Origin: an uncultured Lachnospiraceae bacterium
Lineage (GTDB): Bacteria; Bacillota; Clostridia; Lachnospirales; Lachnospiraceae
NCBI GenBank assembly: GCA_947625755.1
Contig: CANQPJ010000001.1
Coordinates: 124,001 to 188,000, forward strand
Length of the DNA: 64,000 bases
Reading direction: 5' to 3'
The notes below the pieces were generated by a model. The model searched no databases. It saw only the letters and a list, made by a program, of their open reading frames with translations, and had not been told where the DNA came from. Position 1 is the stretch's first letter. Each line of letters opens with the position of its first letter. Made by a program: the position numbers and the translations under genes. Positions 34,330 to 43,491 of this stretch are shown here, one piece after another.

Positions 34330-36018
34330 TTAAACCAAGTTACTTTTTGTCCTATCTGCCATATCTTTCAATTCAACAGCATGGGAAATTGCCGCACTGG
34401 TTACTGTTCCATCACCATTCATACGGACAAGTTCCTTGACAGACTGTTCTCTGTCTAACTGGCAAATACCTGTAATCGTGGTATTTTTTTCTGATTTTTT
34501 TTCTATTAAATAATGATAATCTGCCATTGCCGCTATTTGTGCCAGATGAGAGATACATATAACCTGATGATTTTTGCTGATTTTTGCCAGTTTTTCAGCA
34601 ACCTTGCTGGCTGTTCTTCCACTTATTCCCGTATCAATCTCATCAAAAATAAGAGTTTCTATTTCGTCTTCTTCAGCTAGTATGGACTTGATTGCCAACA
34701 TTATACGGGAAAGTTCTCCACCGGAAGCTACCTTCGTCAACGCTTTTAAAGGTTCTCCGGGATTCGTAGAAATCATAAATTCAACATTATCCCATCCGTT
34801 ATCAGTCATATTTTCCTTTTTTGTGATGTCAATTTTAAATTCAACCGATAGAAAATTCAAATCAATCAGTGCATCTGTTACCAGTTTTTCTAACTCCAAA
34901 GCTGCTTTTTTACGTTTTTCTGATATTTTTTCACAAATCATTTTCATTTGATTTTCTATTTGATTTAATTGGGATTTTATCTTTTCTATTTCATAATTAT
35001 AATTTTTTAATCTGTCTAAATATATTTGCTTATTATCCCTGTATTCCCATATATCTTCTATTGTTCTTCCGTATTTTAATTTCAAATGATTAATTGTGTC
35101 TAATCTCTCCTCAATTTCCTTTATATAGGCAGGATCATAATCAAGGCTTCTGCTGTATTCGACCAGATTACCGGTCAATTCTCTGCACAGGGCATCAATA
35201 TCATAAAGGGTTTCCTTAAATTGTTCTATTTTCTCATCTAATTCCTTTATCCCGTTCATACTCGAGATTGCCCGCCCGATAAGAGTTCCTGCGCCATGTT
35301 CTGACTCATAGCTTAAATACTGATACATTTCTGCAAGTGATGTGGATATATCCTGACAATTGGATAACTTTCTAAATATTTTTTCTATCTGGACGTCTTC
35401 CTCTTTTTTTAAATCCGCCAGATTGATTTCATCCACTTCATATTGGGTGAATTCTATTTCTCTGGTTCTTTTTGCTTCATCCATGTCATAGCTTTGTAAT
35501 TTCTTTTGCAGTTCAATATATTTTCCATAAAGCTCTTTTAATTCATTTTTTTCCTGTAGGATGTTATTTTTTGCATATTTATCCAGTATTTTTAAATGAT
35601 TTTGCGGATAAAGCAATGACTGATGGTCATGTTGACCGTGAATATCAAGCAGCATTCCCATAACTTTTTTCAAAACATTTACATTGACAGTTTCACCGTT
35701 AATTTTTGATACACTTCTGCCTTCTAATATTTTTCTTGTTACAGTGACAGTATTGTCTGCTTCCGTAAAAATATCCATCTCTTTTATTTTTTTTATTATT
35801 TCATCATTAACTGAAAATGTCAGCTCAACAAGAGAATACTCCTCCCCTGTTCTAATAATATCTTTTGAAACTTTGTTACCGAGAGCAATATTTACAGAGC
35901 CTAAAATTAATGATTTTCCTGCTCCGGTCTCACCTGTCAGCACAATCAGTCCATTCGGAAAATCTACATCAACTTCTTTAATTAATGCAAGATTTTTTAC
36001 ATGTAAATTCGTCAGCAT
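34330..36018 (-). CDS. recN: DNA repair protein RecN
   Basis: 562 residues, usual length. RecN is an SMC-like ATPase recruited to double-strand breaks. The Walker A is VLTGETGAGKSLILGS. A long coiled coil spans about 160-360. The signature is KVASGGELSRIMLAIKS and the Walker B is IETLIFDEIDTGISGRTA. It lies downstream of argR in the classic argR-recN pair. Confidence 0.95.
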   Translation of the reverse strand: MLTNLHVKNLALIKEVDVDFPNGLIVLTGETGAGKSLILGSVNIALGNKVSKDIIRTGEEYSLVELTFSVNDEIIKKIKEMDIFTEADNTVTVTRKILEGRSVSKINGETVNVNVLKKVMGMLLDIHGQHDHQSLLYPQNHLKILDKYAKNNILQEKNELKELYGKYIELQKKLQSYDMDEAKRTREIEFTQYEVDEINLADLKKEEDVQIEKIFRKLSNCQDISTSLAEMYQYLSYESEHGAGTLIGRAISSMNGIKELDEKIEQFKETLYDIDALCRELTGNLVEYSRSLDYDPAYIKEIEERLDTINHLKLKYGRTIEDIWEYRDNKQIYLDRLKNYNYEIEKIKSQLNQIENQMKMICEKISEKRKKAALELEKLVTDALIDLNFLSVEFKIDITKKENMTDNGWDNVEFMISTNPGEPLKALTKVASGGELSRIMLAIKSILAEEDEIETLIFDEIDTGISGRTASKVAEKLAKISKNHQVICISHLAQIAAMADYHYLIEKKSEKNTTITGICQLDREQSVKELVRMNGDGTVTSAAISHAVELKDMADRTKSNLV

Positions 36019-36055
36019 ATTTCCTCCTTCTTGTGCTTCTCTCCATATTTTTCCT

Positions 36056-36505
36056 TTAAATAATCATGTTGCTTATCATGTTTTTCACTTTAACTGCATC
36101 TTTTGTATTGCGTATTACGCACATAATTGTATCATCACCGGCAATACATCCCAATACCTGCTTAATATTCATGGCATCCACAGCTGCGCCCACTGCCATC
36201 GCCATACCCGATACCGTTTTAATAACCAGCATATTTTCAGCACATTCCATAGACAAAATACCATCATTTAATACTCTCATATATTTACTGTCATTTGTTA
36301 TGGTAGTCGTGGTTGGAACCACATATCTCTGTCCGCCGGTACCTGTAGATGTTTTTAGGAGATTTAATTCCCTAATATCTCTTGACACAGTAGCCTGCGT
36401 TACACAAAATCCGCTGTCCATAAGCATTTTTGCCAGTTCTTCCTGGGTTTCTATATTATTTTCCGATATTAACTCTATAATTTTTCTTTGCCTTTTTGCT
36501 TTCAT
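36056..36505 (-). CDS. argR: Arginine repressor ArgR
   Basis: 149 residues. ArgR is the arginine-responsive hexameric regulator of arginine synthesis and breakdown genes. The N-terminal winged helix (1-70) contains TQEELAKMLMDSGFCVTQATVSRDI. The C-terminal oligomerisation and arginine-binding domain has GCIAGDDTIMCVIRN with the typical GDDT acidic pair. It lies 11 bp after nadK and 37 bp before recN. Confidence 0.94.
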   Translation of the reverse strand: MKAKRQRKIIELISENNIETQEELAKMLMDSGFCVTQATVSRDIRELNLLKTSTGTGGQRYVVPTTTTITNDSKYMRVLNDGILSMECAENMLVIKTVSGMAMAVGAAVDAMNIKQVLGCIAGDDTIMCVIRNTKDAVKVKNMISNMII

Positions 36506-36516
36506 AATAACTCCAT

Positions 36517-37371
36517 TTAATTCAGCTTGTCTTTAATTGCCTGTAAGAAACTTCCTTCATCTATTTTTGCTATTTTTGTGGCTTTTTCTGCTTCACTGAT
36601 ATAAATCCTGTCTCCCGATATAATATGAAAGATTCCATCGCCATCGAATGCTGCCTTTCTTCTTTCTTCATTCGGCACTCTGCATTGTCCAATCTCTACT
36701 TCTATTTTGTCGTTTCTTGATAAAATCAGGCTTCGGTTTGCCAAAGTATGCGGACATATCGGTGTCAACATAATCATATGGGAATCCGGTCTTGCAACCG
36801 GTCCTCCGGCAGATAAGTTATATGCAGTAGACCCTGTAGGTGTAGATAATATAATACCGTCCGCCTGATAAGAGCCAAGCAGGTCGCCATTTACAAATAC
36901 ATCATAATCGGTTATCGCCAGTTCATCTCCCCTATGTATTACAATATCATTTAAAACAACAGATGAATATACAAGTTCACCACTTCTGACGATTTCTCCT
37001 TTCAGCATCATTCTCGATTCGACATGAAAGCGGTCATTCATCAGTTTATCTATGGCAAAATCAATTTTATCCGGAGATATTTCAGCCAGAAAACCAAGAT
37101 TACCCTTGTTGACGCCTATAAAAACTGCATCCAAATCAATCAGCTCTTTTGCAGCATGTAATAAAGTTCCATCTCCACCGATACTAATAACACATTCTGT
37201 ATCTGTCGGAAGGTCATTGGGAGATAAGATTTTAAAGTCTCCGGTTTGTGCATCTACATTTTCAATGATACGGCAATTTCCCCCATGACGCTGTATATAA
37301 TCAAAAATAGTATGGGCTGTTTTTAATTTTTTGTCTTTATAATTATTCGTAATCACACAAAAATTTTTCAT
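36517..37371 (-). CDS. nadK: NAD kinase
   Basis: 284 residues. It phosphorylates NAD to NADP. The GGDGTLL motif (SIGGDGTLLHAAKEL), the NKGNLGFLAE strand and the GSTAYNLSAGGP loop are all intact. It lies between tlyA (9 bp) and argR (11 bp), the usual Clostridia order. Confidence 0.95.
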   Translation of the reverse strand: MKNFCVITNNYKDKKLKTAHTIFDYIQRHGGNCRIIENVDAQTGDFKILSPNDLPTDTECVISIGGDGTLLHAAKELIDLDAVFIGVNKGNLGFLAEISPDKIDFAIDKLMNDRFHVESRMMLKGEIVRSGELVYSSVVLNDIVIHRGDELAITDYDVFVNGDLLGSYQADGIILSTPTGSTAYNLSAGGPVARPDSHMIMLTPICPHTLANRSLILSRNDKIEVEIGQCRVPNEERRKAAFDGDGIFHIISGDRIYISEAEKATKIAKIDEGSFLQAIKDKLN

Positions 37372-37380
37372 TTTCTACCT

Positions 37381-38190
37381 CTACTTGTCTAACGTAAAAT
37401 GCGAATTTTCCACTACCTGCGCTGCAGATATAGTAACTTTTTCTTTTCCTTCCTCATTGCACGTGTTTTGTAAATGTAATAAATATTCAATATTCCCTTC
37501 CGGACCTTTAACCGGAGAAAAATCTAAATTTAAAATATCAAATCCGATACTTTTTGCAAACTGAATCACGGTTTCTATAACCTGAATGTGAACCTTTTTA
37601 TCCCGGACAACACCTTTTTTCCCTACGTTTTCTCTGCCTGCTTCAAATTGCGGTTTTATTAAACAGACAATTTGCCCGTTAATATCCAGCAGCTGTTTCA
37701 CCGGCAGCAAAACTTTTATCAGGGATATAAAAGATACATCAATGGATGCAAAATCAATAACATCTTTAACATCTTCCAGAGTGATATAACGGATATTGGT
37801 TCTGTCCATACAGACAACCCGCTCATCCTGAAGTAATTTCCATGCAAGCTGCCCATGTCCGACATCTACAGAATACACCTTGACCGCTCCATTTTGAAGC
37901 ATGCAATCTGTAAATCCTCCGGTAGAAGCGCCGACATCCATACAAACTTTTTTGTCCAGTTTTATGTCAAAATTTTTCATGGCTTTTTCTAATTTTAATC
38001 CGCCACGGCTGACATATTTCAACGTTTTTCCTCTTACCTCAATGTTTACCTTTTCATCAAAAAAGGTTCCTGCCTTATCTTCTTTTTGATTTTCTACAAA
38101 AACAATACCGCTCATGATAATTGCTTTTGCTTTTTCTCTGGACGGTGCCAGACCTCTTTTCACAAGCAGAACGTCTAATCTTTCTTTCAT
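37381..38190 (-). CDS. tlyA: TlyA-family rRNA 2'-O-methyltransferase
   Basis: 269 residues. TlyA enzymes methylate ribose of rRNA cytidines; older names call them hemolysin A. The N-terminal S4 RNA-binding domain (ERLDVLLVKRGLAPSREKAKA) is followed by an FtsJ-like methyltransferase domain with the SAM site VCMDVGASTGGFTDCML. Its start overlaps the dxs stop by four bases, showing translational coupling. The substrate nucleotide cannot be read from the sequence. Confidence 0.88.
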   Translation of the reverse strand: MKERLDVLLVKRGLAPSREKAKAIIMSGIVFVENQKEDKAGTFFDEKVNIEVRGKTLKYVSRGGLKLEKAMKNFDIKLDKKVCMDVGASTGGFTDCMLQNGAVKVYSVDVGHGQLAWKLLQDERVVCMDRTNIRYITLEDVKDVIDFASIDVSFISLIKVLLPVKQLLDINGQIVCLIKPQFEAGRENVGKKGVVRDKKVHIQVIETVIQFAKSIGFDILNLDFSPVKGPEGNIEYLLHLQNTCNEEGKEKVTISAAQVVENSHFTLDK

Positions 38191-40061
38191 TTTGTTAATT
38201 CCAGTACCTTTTCATATATATGTCTATAACTAATGCCCAACCGTTCTCTTAAATCACTAATCTGCCCCTGCTCTACAAACCGGTCATCTATAGCCATTGT
38301 ATGCACTGTTGTATTTAATCCTTTCTCATGGACATATGTTTCGACACTTTCTCCATAGCCGCCTTTTTTAATTGCCTCTTCTACCACTACAATCGCTTTA
38401 TGTTCTTCTGCTATTTTTTCTATCATCCGGCAATCGATTGGTTTAATAAATCTCGCATTCACAAGCGTAGGAAAGACACGTTCTTTTTCAAGAAGCTCCA
38501 ATGCTTTTTGTGTTTCTTCGAACATGTTGCCGACAGTAATAACAGCAATGTCTTTGCCCTTTTTGATGAAAGGACTTTTTTTCGTCTTAAATTCCTCATC
38601 ATCCGTATTTTCACTGACATATGCATTTCCTCTTGGAAACCTGATTACAAGCGGTCCCTGAAAATCCACGGCAAATTTCATTGCTTCAATTAATTCTTTC
38701 GTATCTTTTGGCGCAATTATCGTAATATTCGGCATGGCAGACATAAATGATATATCAAATATCCCCTGATGAGTCTCTCCGTCCTGTCCAACCAATCCTG
38801 CCCTGTCTACAATCATAACCACCGGTAAATTCTGCAAACATACATCATGTAATATCTGGTCATATGCTCTCTGAAAGAAGGAAGAATATATAGATATAAA
38901 CGGTTTATATCCTGATGCAGCCATTCCTGCTGCAAAAGTTACCGCATGTTCTTCTGCAATACCTACATCAAAAAAACGGTCAGGATAATTTTTCTGAAAT
39001 CTTGACAATCCCGTTCCATCCGGCATGGCCGCTGTAACTGCCACAATTTTTTTGTTATTTTTCGCAAGCTTTACCAACTCCCGTGAAAAAACTTCTGTAT
39101 AAGACATAATATTCGGCTGATTCTTCCGGGTTGATTCTTCTCCTGTTTCAATATCAAATTTTCCAATTCCATGATACTTTGACGGATTATTTTCTGCAAA
39201 AGAGTAGCCTTTGCCCTTTATCGTTTTTACATGTATCACAATCGGATGATCTATTTTCAAAGCATTATTAAAAATATCTATCATTCCATCAATATCATGC
39301 CCGTCAATTGGACCGATATATGTGATTCCCAAATCGTCAAACAGTCCGCCGGGAATCAGAAAATTTTTTAAATTATCTTTTGTTCTTTTTACTTTTTTAA
39401 CTAATTTTTGTCCGATTTTGGGAATTTTGCTAAGGTGGTTTTCCACATCTTCTTTAAAGTCATTGTAGTGTTCACCAACACGTAATTTGCTTAAGTAATT
39501 CGACATACTTCCAACATTTTCGGAAATAGACATATTATTATCATTTAGTATAATAACAAAATTTCTTTTTAATGCCGCCACGTTATTCAGTGCTTCCAGC
39601 GCCATTCCGCCGGTTAACGCGCCGTCGCCGATAACCGCTACAACTTTATCCTTCTTCTTTTCCAGCTGATTTGCCATAGCAATACCGAGGGCAGCCGAAA
39701 TAGATGTTGAACTGTGCCCTGTATCAAAACAATCACAAATACTTTCATGCCGCTTTGGAAAACCACTTAATCCGTCAATCTGACGAAGTTTATCAAAACA
39801 GTCTTTTCTTCCGGTTAGAATTTTATGCGTATATGACTGGTGTCCTACATCCCAGACTATTTTATCTTTTGGTAAATCTAATACATGATGCAGTGCAATG
39901 GTCAGCTCAACCGTTCCTAAATTAGAAGCCAGATGCCCGCCGGTTCTGCTTATCTTTTCTAAAAGAAATTCTCTTATCTCCTCTGCCAGTTCACAATATT
40001 GTGCTTTATCAATTTTTTTTATGTCATTTTCTTTATTAATTAATTGTAAGATTTGTCCCAT
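38187..40061 (-). CDS. dxs: 1-deoxy-D-xylulose-5-phosphate synthase
   Basis: 624 residues. It condenses pyruvate and glyceraldehyde 3-phosphate with thiamine diphosphate, the first step of the non-mevalonate isoprenoid pathway. The TPP motif is VIGDGALTGGMALEALNN. The transketolase pyrimidine domain has IAEEHAVTFAAGMAASG and DRAGLVGQDGETHQG. ATG 40061 after CAGGAG is chosen over an upstream codon at 40082. It follows ispA by 57 bp, so two isoprenoid genes are together. Confidence 0.95.
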   Translation of the reverse strand: MGQILQLINKENDIKKIDKAQYCELAEEIREFLLEKISRTGGHLASNLGTVELTIALHHVLDLPKDKIVWDVGHQSYTHKILTGRKDCFDKLRQIDGLSGFPKRHESICDCFDTGHSSTSISAALGIAMANQLEKKKDKVVAVIGDGALTGGMALEALNNVAALKRNFVIILNDNNMSISENVGSMSNYLSKLRVGEHYNDFKEDVENHLSKIPKIGQKLVKKVKRTKDNLKNFLIPGGLFDDLGITYIGPIDGHDIDGMIDIFNNALKIDHPIVIHVKTIKGKGYSFAENNPSKYHGIGKFDIETGEESTRKNQPNIMSYTEVFSRELVKLAKNNKKIVAVTAAMPDGTGLSRFQKNYPDRFFDVGIAEEHAVTFAAGMAASGYKPFISIYSSFFQRAYDQILHDVCLQNLPVVMIVDRAGLVGQDGETHQGIFDISFMSAMPNITIIAPKDTKELIEAMKFAVDFQGPLVIRFPRGNAYVSENTDDEEFKTKKSPFIKKGKDIAVITVGNMFEETQKALELLEKERVFPTLVNARFIKPIDCRMIEKIAEEHKAIVVVEEAIKKGGYGESVETYVHEKGLNTTVHTMAIDDRFVEQGQISDLRERLGISYRHIYEKVLELTK

Positions 40062-40118
40062 ATTATACTCCTGATGATTCAAGCAGATGTATTTTTGTCT
40101 TTTGTTTATTTCATAAGT

Positions 40119-41009
40119 TTATTTTTCTCTGTTGACTAACTTTAAAACCAACTGTTTTAAAAACTCATTTTGATTTTCAAATTTGCCCAGCATCTCTATT
40201 GCTTCATTTGAGTATTTTCTGACATTTTCTTTAGAATTTTCTATTCCGCATATAGAAACATAAGTTGTCTTATGATTCTTTTCATCACTCAATACAGGTT
40301 TTCCTAATATTTCCGTAGTGCTGGTAATATCTAAAATATCATCCTGAATCTGAAAAGCTATTCCAATATTTTTTGCAATTTTTTCAATCATCCGTGTTTC
40401 TTCATCGCCGGCGCCGCCCAGTATTGCTCCTGCCATCATAGAGGCTTCAATGAGGGCTGCTGTCTTTAAATTATGAATATATAAAATGGTATCCAGATTT
40501 ATATTCTGTCCTTCAGTAATAATATCGACCGTCTGTCCCCCAACCATTCCATATACTCCGGCTTTCTTTGCAATTACATGCATCGCTTTTGCCGCATTGT
40601 ATGGATTTTCATCTTTTAATATGGCATCACTCATAATTTCATATGCCATATTCAGCAAAGCATCTCCTGCTAAAATTCCCAGATTCTCACCATATTCAGC
40701 ATGTGTTGTCTTTTTTCCTCTCCGGAATTCATCATTATCCATAGCCGGCAGATCATCATGCACCAGCGAGTAAGTATGAATCATCTCAATTGCTGCCATA
40801 AAAGGAAAAACATTCCTGTTATCCTTACAAAAGATAGCGGCAGTTTCGAGCATGAGCAAAGGGCGCAGTCTCTTTCCGCCTGCCGTCACACTGTAGTTCA
40901 TTGCTTCTAATACAATTTTTTGTTTTCCTTCTTCTTTTGGAAGAAACTCATATATCTTTTCTTCAACATATTTTGTTTTTTCTTTTAATTCTATATCAAA
41001 ATCAAGCAT
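40119..41009 (-). CDS. ispA: Polyprenyl synthase (geranyl/farnesyl diphosphate synthase)
   Basis: 296 residues. It makes short-chain prenyl diphosphates, mainly farnesyl diphosphate, for undecaprenyl carrier lipid. Both aspartate-rich motifs are present: HDDLPAMDND with the RRGKKTTH follow-up, and QIQDDILDITS. ATG 41009 is preferred: GAGAG lies just before it and it follows the xseB stop, whereas 41033 would overlap xseB by 17 bases with no SD. Confidence 0.92.
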   Translation of the reverse strand: MLDFDIELKEKTKYVEEKIYEFLPKEEGKQKIVLEAMNYSVTAGGKRLRPLLMLETAAIFCKDNRNVFPFMAAIEMIHTYSLVHDDLPAMDNDEFRRGKKTTHAEYGENLGILAGDALLNMAYEIMSDAILKDENPYNAAKAMHVIAKKAGVYGMVGGQTVDIITEGQNINLDTILYIHNLKTAALIEASMMAGAILGGAGDEETRMIEKIAKNIGIAFQIQDDILDITSTTEILGKPVLSDEKNHKTTYVSICGIENSKENVRKYSNEAIEMLGKFENQNEFLKQLVLKLVNREK

Positions 41010-41016
41010 ATTACTC

Positions 41017-41211
41017 TCAACTCTGCTCCTCATTTATTATTTTTATCTGTTTTTCAATTTTATCAATCTGGGAATTACAGTCTTTTACAAGGTTTAACCC
41101 CTGATGATACAATTCAAAGGATTTATCCAAAGTAATATTTTCATCCTGCATGTTTTTGATAATCGTTTCTATTTCTTCAAAATTTTCTTCAATTGTCTTC
41201 TTACTTTCCAT
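41017..41211 (-). CDS. xseB: Exodeoxyribonuclease VII small subunit
   Basis: 64 residues. It is the small helical subunit of exonuclease VII, which degrades single-stranded DNA. The family pattern is FEEIETIIKNMQDENITLDKS followed by YHQGLNLVKDCNSQIDKIE-type helices. It overlaps the end of xseA by 11 bases and is followed at once by ispA. Confidence 0.9.
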   Translation of the reverse strand: MESKKTIEENFEEIETIIKNMQDENITLDKSFELYHQGLNLVKDCNSQIDKIEKQIKIINEEQS

Positions 41212-42415
41212 GGTATCCTCCCTTTGTCACTGTACAGACTTTGGCACTTATCTGTCCATCCTTTACAATTAATGCAATCTTATCATCCTTTTTTACCTGC
41301 TCCACTGTTTTTACCGGAATTCCTGCAGAATCAGTTACATAAGCGAAACCTTTTGAGATTCTGTTCAACGGAGACAATCCGTTCAGTTTTTCAGAATATA
41401 TTGCCAGAGAATGTTTCCTTTCTTTTCGTATATTATTCAATGCCTCTTCCAGTCTTGTATGCAAATCGTCTAAATATTGTTTTTTATTCTGTAATTGATT
41501 TATAGGATTGCATACATTTAATTTTGCATCATAATACCTGACAGCATCTCTTTTTTTATCAATATTCTTTTTCATCTCCGATAACAGCAGTTGATGATAA
41601 TGAGATATATTCACCTGAAATTCATTGTAATCAAAAACTGCCAATTCTGCCGCTGCCGAAGGCGTCGGTGCCCTCATATCTGCCACAAAATCCGCAATCG
41701 TCGTATCTACTTCATGCCCGACTGCTGAAATAATCGGTGTGTTACAGTCAAAAATAGCCCGTGCAACGATTTCTTCATTAAATGCCCACAAATCCTCAAT
41801 CGAACCGCCGCCTCTTCCGACAATAATTACATCGAGATTCATGCTGTCAAGATAACGGATACCATTTACAATATCTGCGGCAGCCTCAGCTCCCTGAACC
41901 AGACTGGAATATAGATAAAGCTGTACATATGGATTACGCCTTGTTGTAATATTTATAATATCTTGAATCGCAGCTCCGGTTTTTGCTGTGCAAATGCCTA
42001 TTTTTAATGAGTATTTTGGAATGGGCTTTTTATACATTGCATCAAACAATCCCATTTCCTCCAGCTGGTTTTTCAGTTGTTCAAATCTCTGATACAGTAG
42101 TCCTGAACCTTCCAGAGAAATTTCTCTGGCATAAAGCTGATATTTCCCATTTTGCTCATACACATTGATATAGCCGGTTACCAACACATTTTGTCCTTCT
42201 TCCAGTGTAAAATCCAGTCCGCCTCTATTTCCCTTAAACATAACAGCAGAAATCACACCGGTCTTATCTTTTAATGTAAAATAAATATGTCCCGATGAGT
42301 GATATGTGCAATTACTGATTTCACCTTTTACACAAAGATTGGACAGGACAAAATCCTGACAAAACATTTGCTTAATATATGTGTTAATCTGACCAACCGT
42401 GTATACAGATGCCAT
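41201..42415 (-). CDS. xseA: Exodeoxyribonuclease VII large subunit
   Basis: 404 residues. It is the catalytic subunit of exonuclease VII. An N-terminal OB fold (LSNLCVKGEISNCTYHSSGH) is followed by the nuclease domain with IGICTAKTGAAIQDI, VIIVGRGGGSIEDLWAFN and ISAVGHEVDTTIADFVADMRAPTPSAAAE-type motifs. A coiled coil then leads to a C-terminal beta end. It starts 11 bp after nusB; folD, which often lies between them, is absent. Confidence 0.94.
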   Translation of the reverse strand: MASVYTVGQINTYIKQMFCQDFVLSNLCVKGEISNCTYHSSGHIYFTLKDKTGVISAVMFKGNRGGLDFTLEEGQNVLVTGYINVYEQNGKYQLYAREISLEGSGLLYQRFEQLKNQLEEMGLFDAMYKKPIPKYSLKIGICTAKTGAAIQDIINITTRRNPYVQLYLYSSLVQGAEAAADIVNGIRYLDSMNLDVIIVGRGGGSIEDLWAFNEEIVARAIFDCNTPIISAVGHEVDTTIADFVADMRAPTPSAAAELAVFDYNEFQVNISHYHQLLLSEMKKNIDKKRDAVRYYDAKLNVCNPINQLQNKKQYLDDLHTRLEEALNNIRKERKHSLAIYSEKLNGLSPLNRISKGFAYVTDSAGIPVKTVEQVKKDDKIALIVKDGQISAKVCTVTKGGYHGK

Positions 42416-42425
42416 AATCTGTCTC

Positions 42426-42821
42426 CTAAAATAATTTTGCTAATATTCCATTAATAAAAGATGGTGATTCATCACTTCCGTATTTTTTAGCCAATTCTAC
42501 TGCCTGATCGATTGCCACTTTTTGGGGAATATCATCATCTATTTTCATTTCATAATATGCTAATCTGATAATCGTCAAATCTGTCTTTGACATTCTGTCT
42601 GTCTTCCACCCCACAGATACATTATTTATTTTTTTGTCAATAGAATCTAATCTACCGGCAATATCCGTAACTTTTTCTATAATATATTTTCTGTCATCTT
42701 CATCGGCTTCATTCAGGTTTTCCAAAAATAATCTATACTGTTGCGGCATATCCTCTGCACTATGAAATTCATTACAAAATAAAAGTTTGAAAACATATTC
42801 TCTGATTTTAACTCTGTTCAT
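42426..42821 (-). CDS. nusB: Transcription antitermination factor NusB
   Basis: 131 residues. NusB with NusE binds boxA of rRNA leaders and keeps rRNA transcription processive. All-helical pattern with REYVFKLLFCNEFHSAED at the start and KTDLTIIRLAYYEMKIDDDIP plus AVELAKKYGSDESPSFINGIL at the end. Two adjacent ATGs at 42824 and 42821 follow GGAGGA; the second is better spaced. Confidence 0.92.
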   Translation of the reverse strand: MNRVKIREYVFKLLFCNEFHSAEDMPQQYRLFLENLNEADEDDRKYIIEKVTDIAGRLDSIDKKINNVSVGWKTDRMSKTDLTIIRLAYYEMKIDDDIPQKVAIDQAVELAKKYGSDESPSFINGILAKLF

Positions 42822-42853
42822 CATTCCTCCAATTAATCTATTATGCTCAAAAA

Positions 42854-42873
42854 GGGTGTCCTTACAGACACCC
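42854..42873 (-). terminator. Terminator between the Asp23 gene and nusB
   Basis: GGGTGTC pairs with GACACCC around six bases, then TTTTT on the minus strand. It may leave nusB and the following core genes partly dependent on read-through or on a separate promoter. Confidence 0.75.
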
Positions 42874-42887
42874 CTAATTGAATCATT

Positions 42888-43259
42888 TTACTTTGATAAA
42901 ACATTTGAAATGTTGACATTTACATTAGCGACATTAAGACCAGTCATGTTTTCTACGGTAGATTTAATCTTGTCCTGAACTTTCTTTGAAATATTAATAA
43001 TGTTTTCATTCATTCGAAGTATAATCGATACATCAATCATGACATTGTTCTCATCCACATCCACCCGGACACCTTTCGATAGTTTTTTCATGCCAAGTTT
43101 TGCGACAATCTCCGAAGTAATATTACCCGCCATTCCTATGACGCCATCAACTTCCAATGCCGCCATTGCTGAAATAACAGCTAACACATCATCACTAATA
43201 TTCACATCTCCCAATTCCGAATTGTCATATATTTTATAAGTATTTCTCACAGTATCCAT
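42888..43259 (-). CDS. Asp23/Gls24 family envelope-stress-type protein
   Basis: 123 residues, no signal peptide. The family pattern is clear: GDVNISDDVLAVISAMAALEVDGVIGMAG, then GVRVDVDENNVMIDVSIIL. Members (Asp23, Gls24, YqhY) are cytoplasmic and often linked to envelope or fatty-acid stress. In B. subtilis the homologue yqhY lies between accC and nusB, the same relation to nusB as here, but no acc genes are adjacent. Molecular function is not known. Confidence 0.88.
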   Translation of the reverse strand: MDTVRNTYKIYDNSELGDVNISDDVLAVISAMAALEVDGVIGMAGNITSEIVAKLGMKKLSKGVRVDVDENNVMIDVSIILRMNENIINISKKVQDKIKSTVENMTGLNVANVNVNISNVLSK

Positions 43260-43491
43260 TTTAATACCTCCTATACACTCTAAAAGAGCAATAAACTACA
43301 GTTAGTATACCATTAATGCCTTTTTTTTACAACTATTAACAAATTCTTATTCTCCCCACTCTCTTATAAATATAATTTATTATACCTCTCCTTAAGAGAA
43401 TACCAATTTTTTCTATCACTTTTACATCATTTTTTCATCTAAAATTTTTGTTATATATGTGTAATGATTAAGAATTCATTGGGAGGTTGCT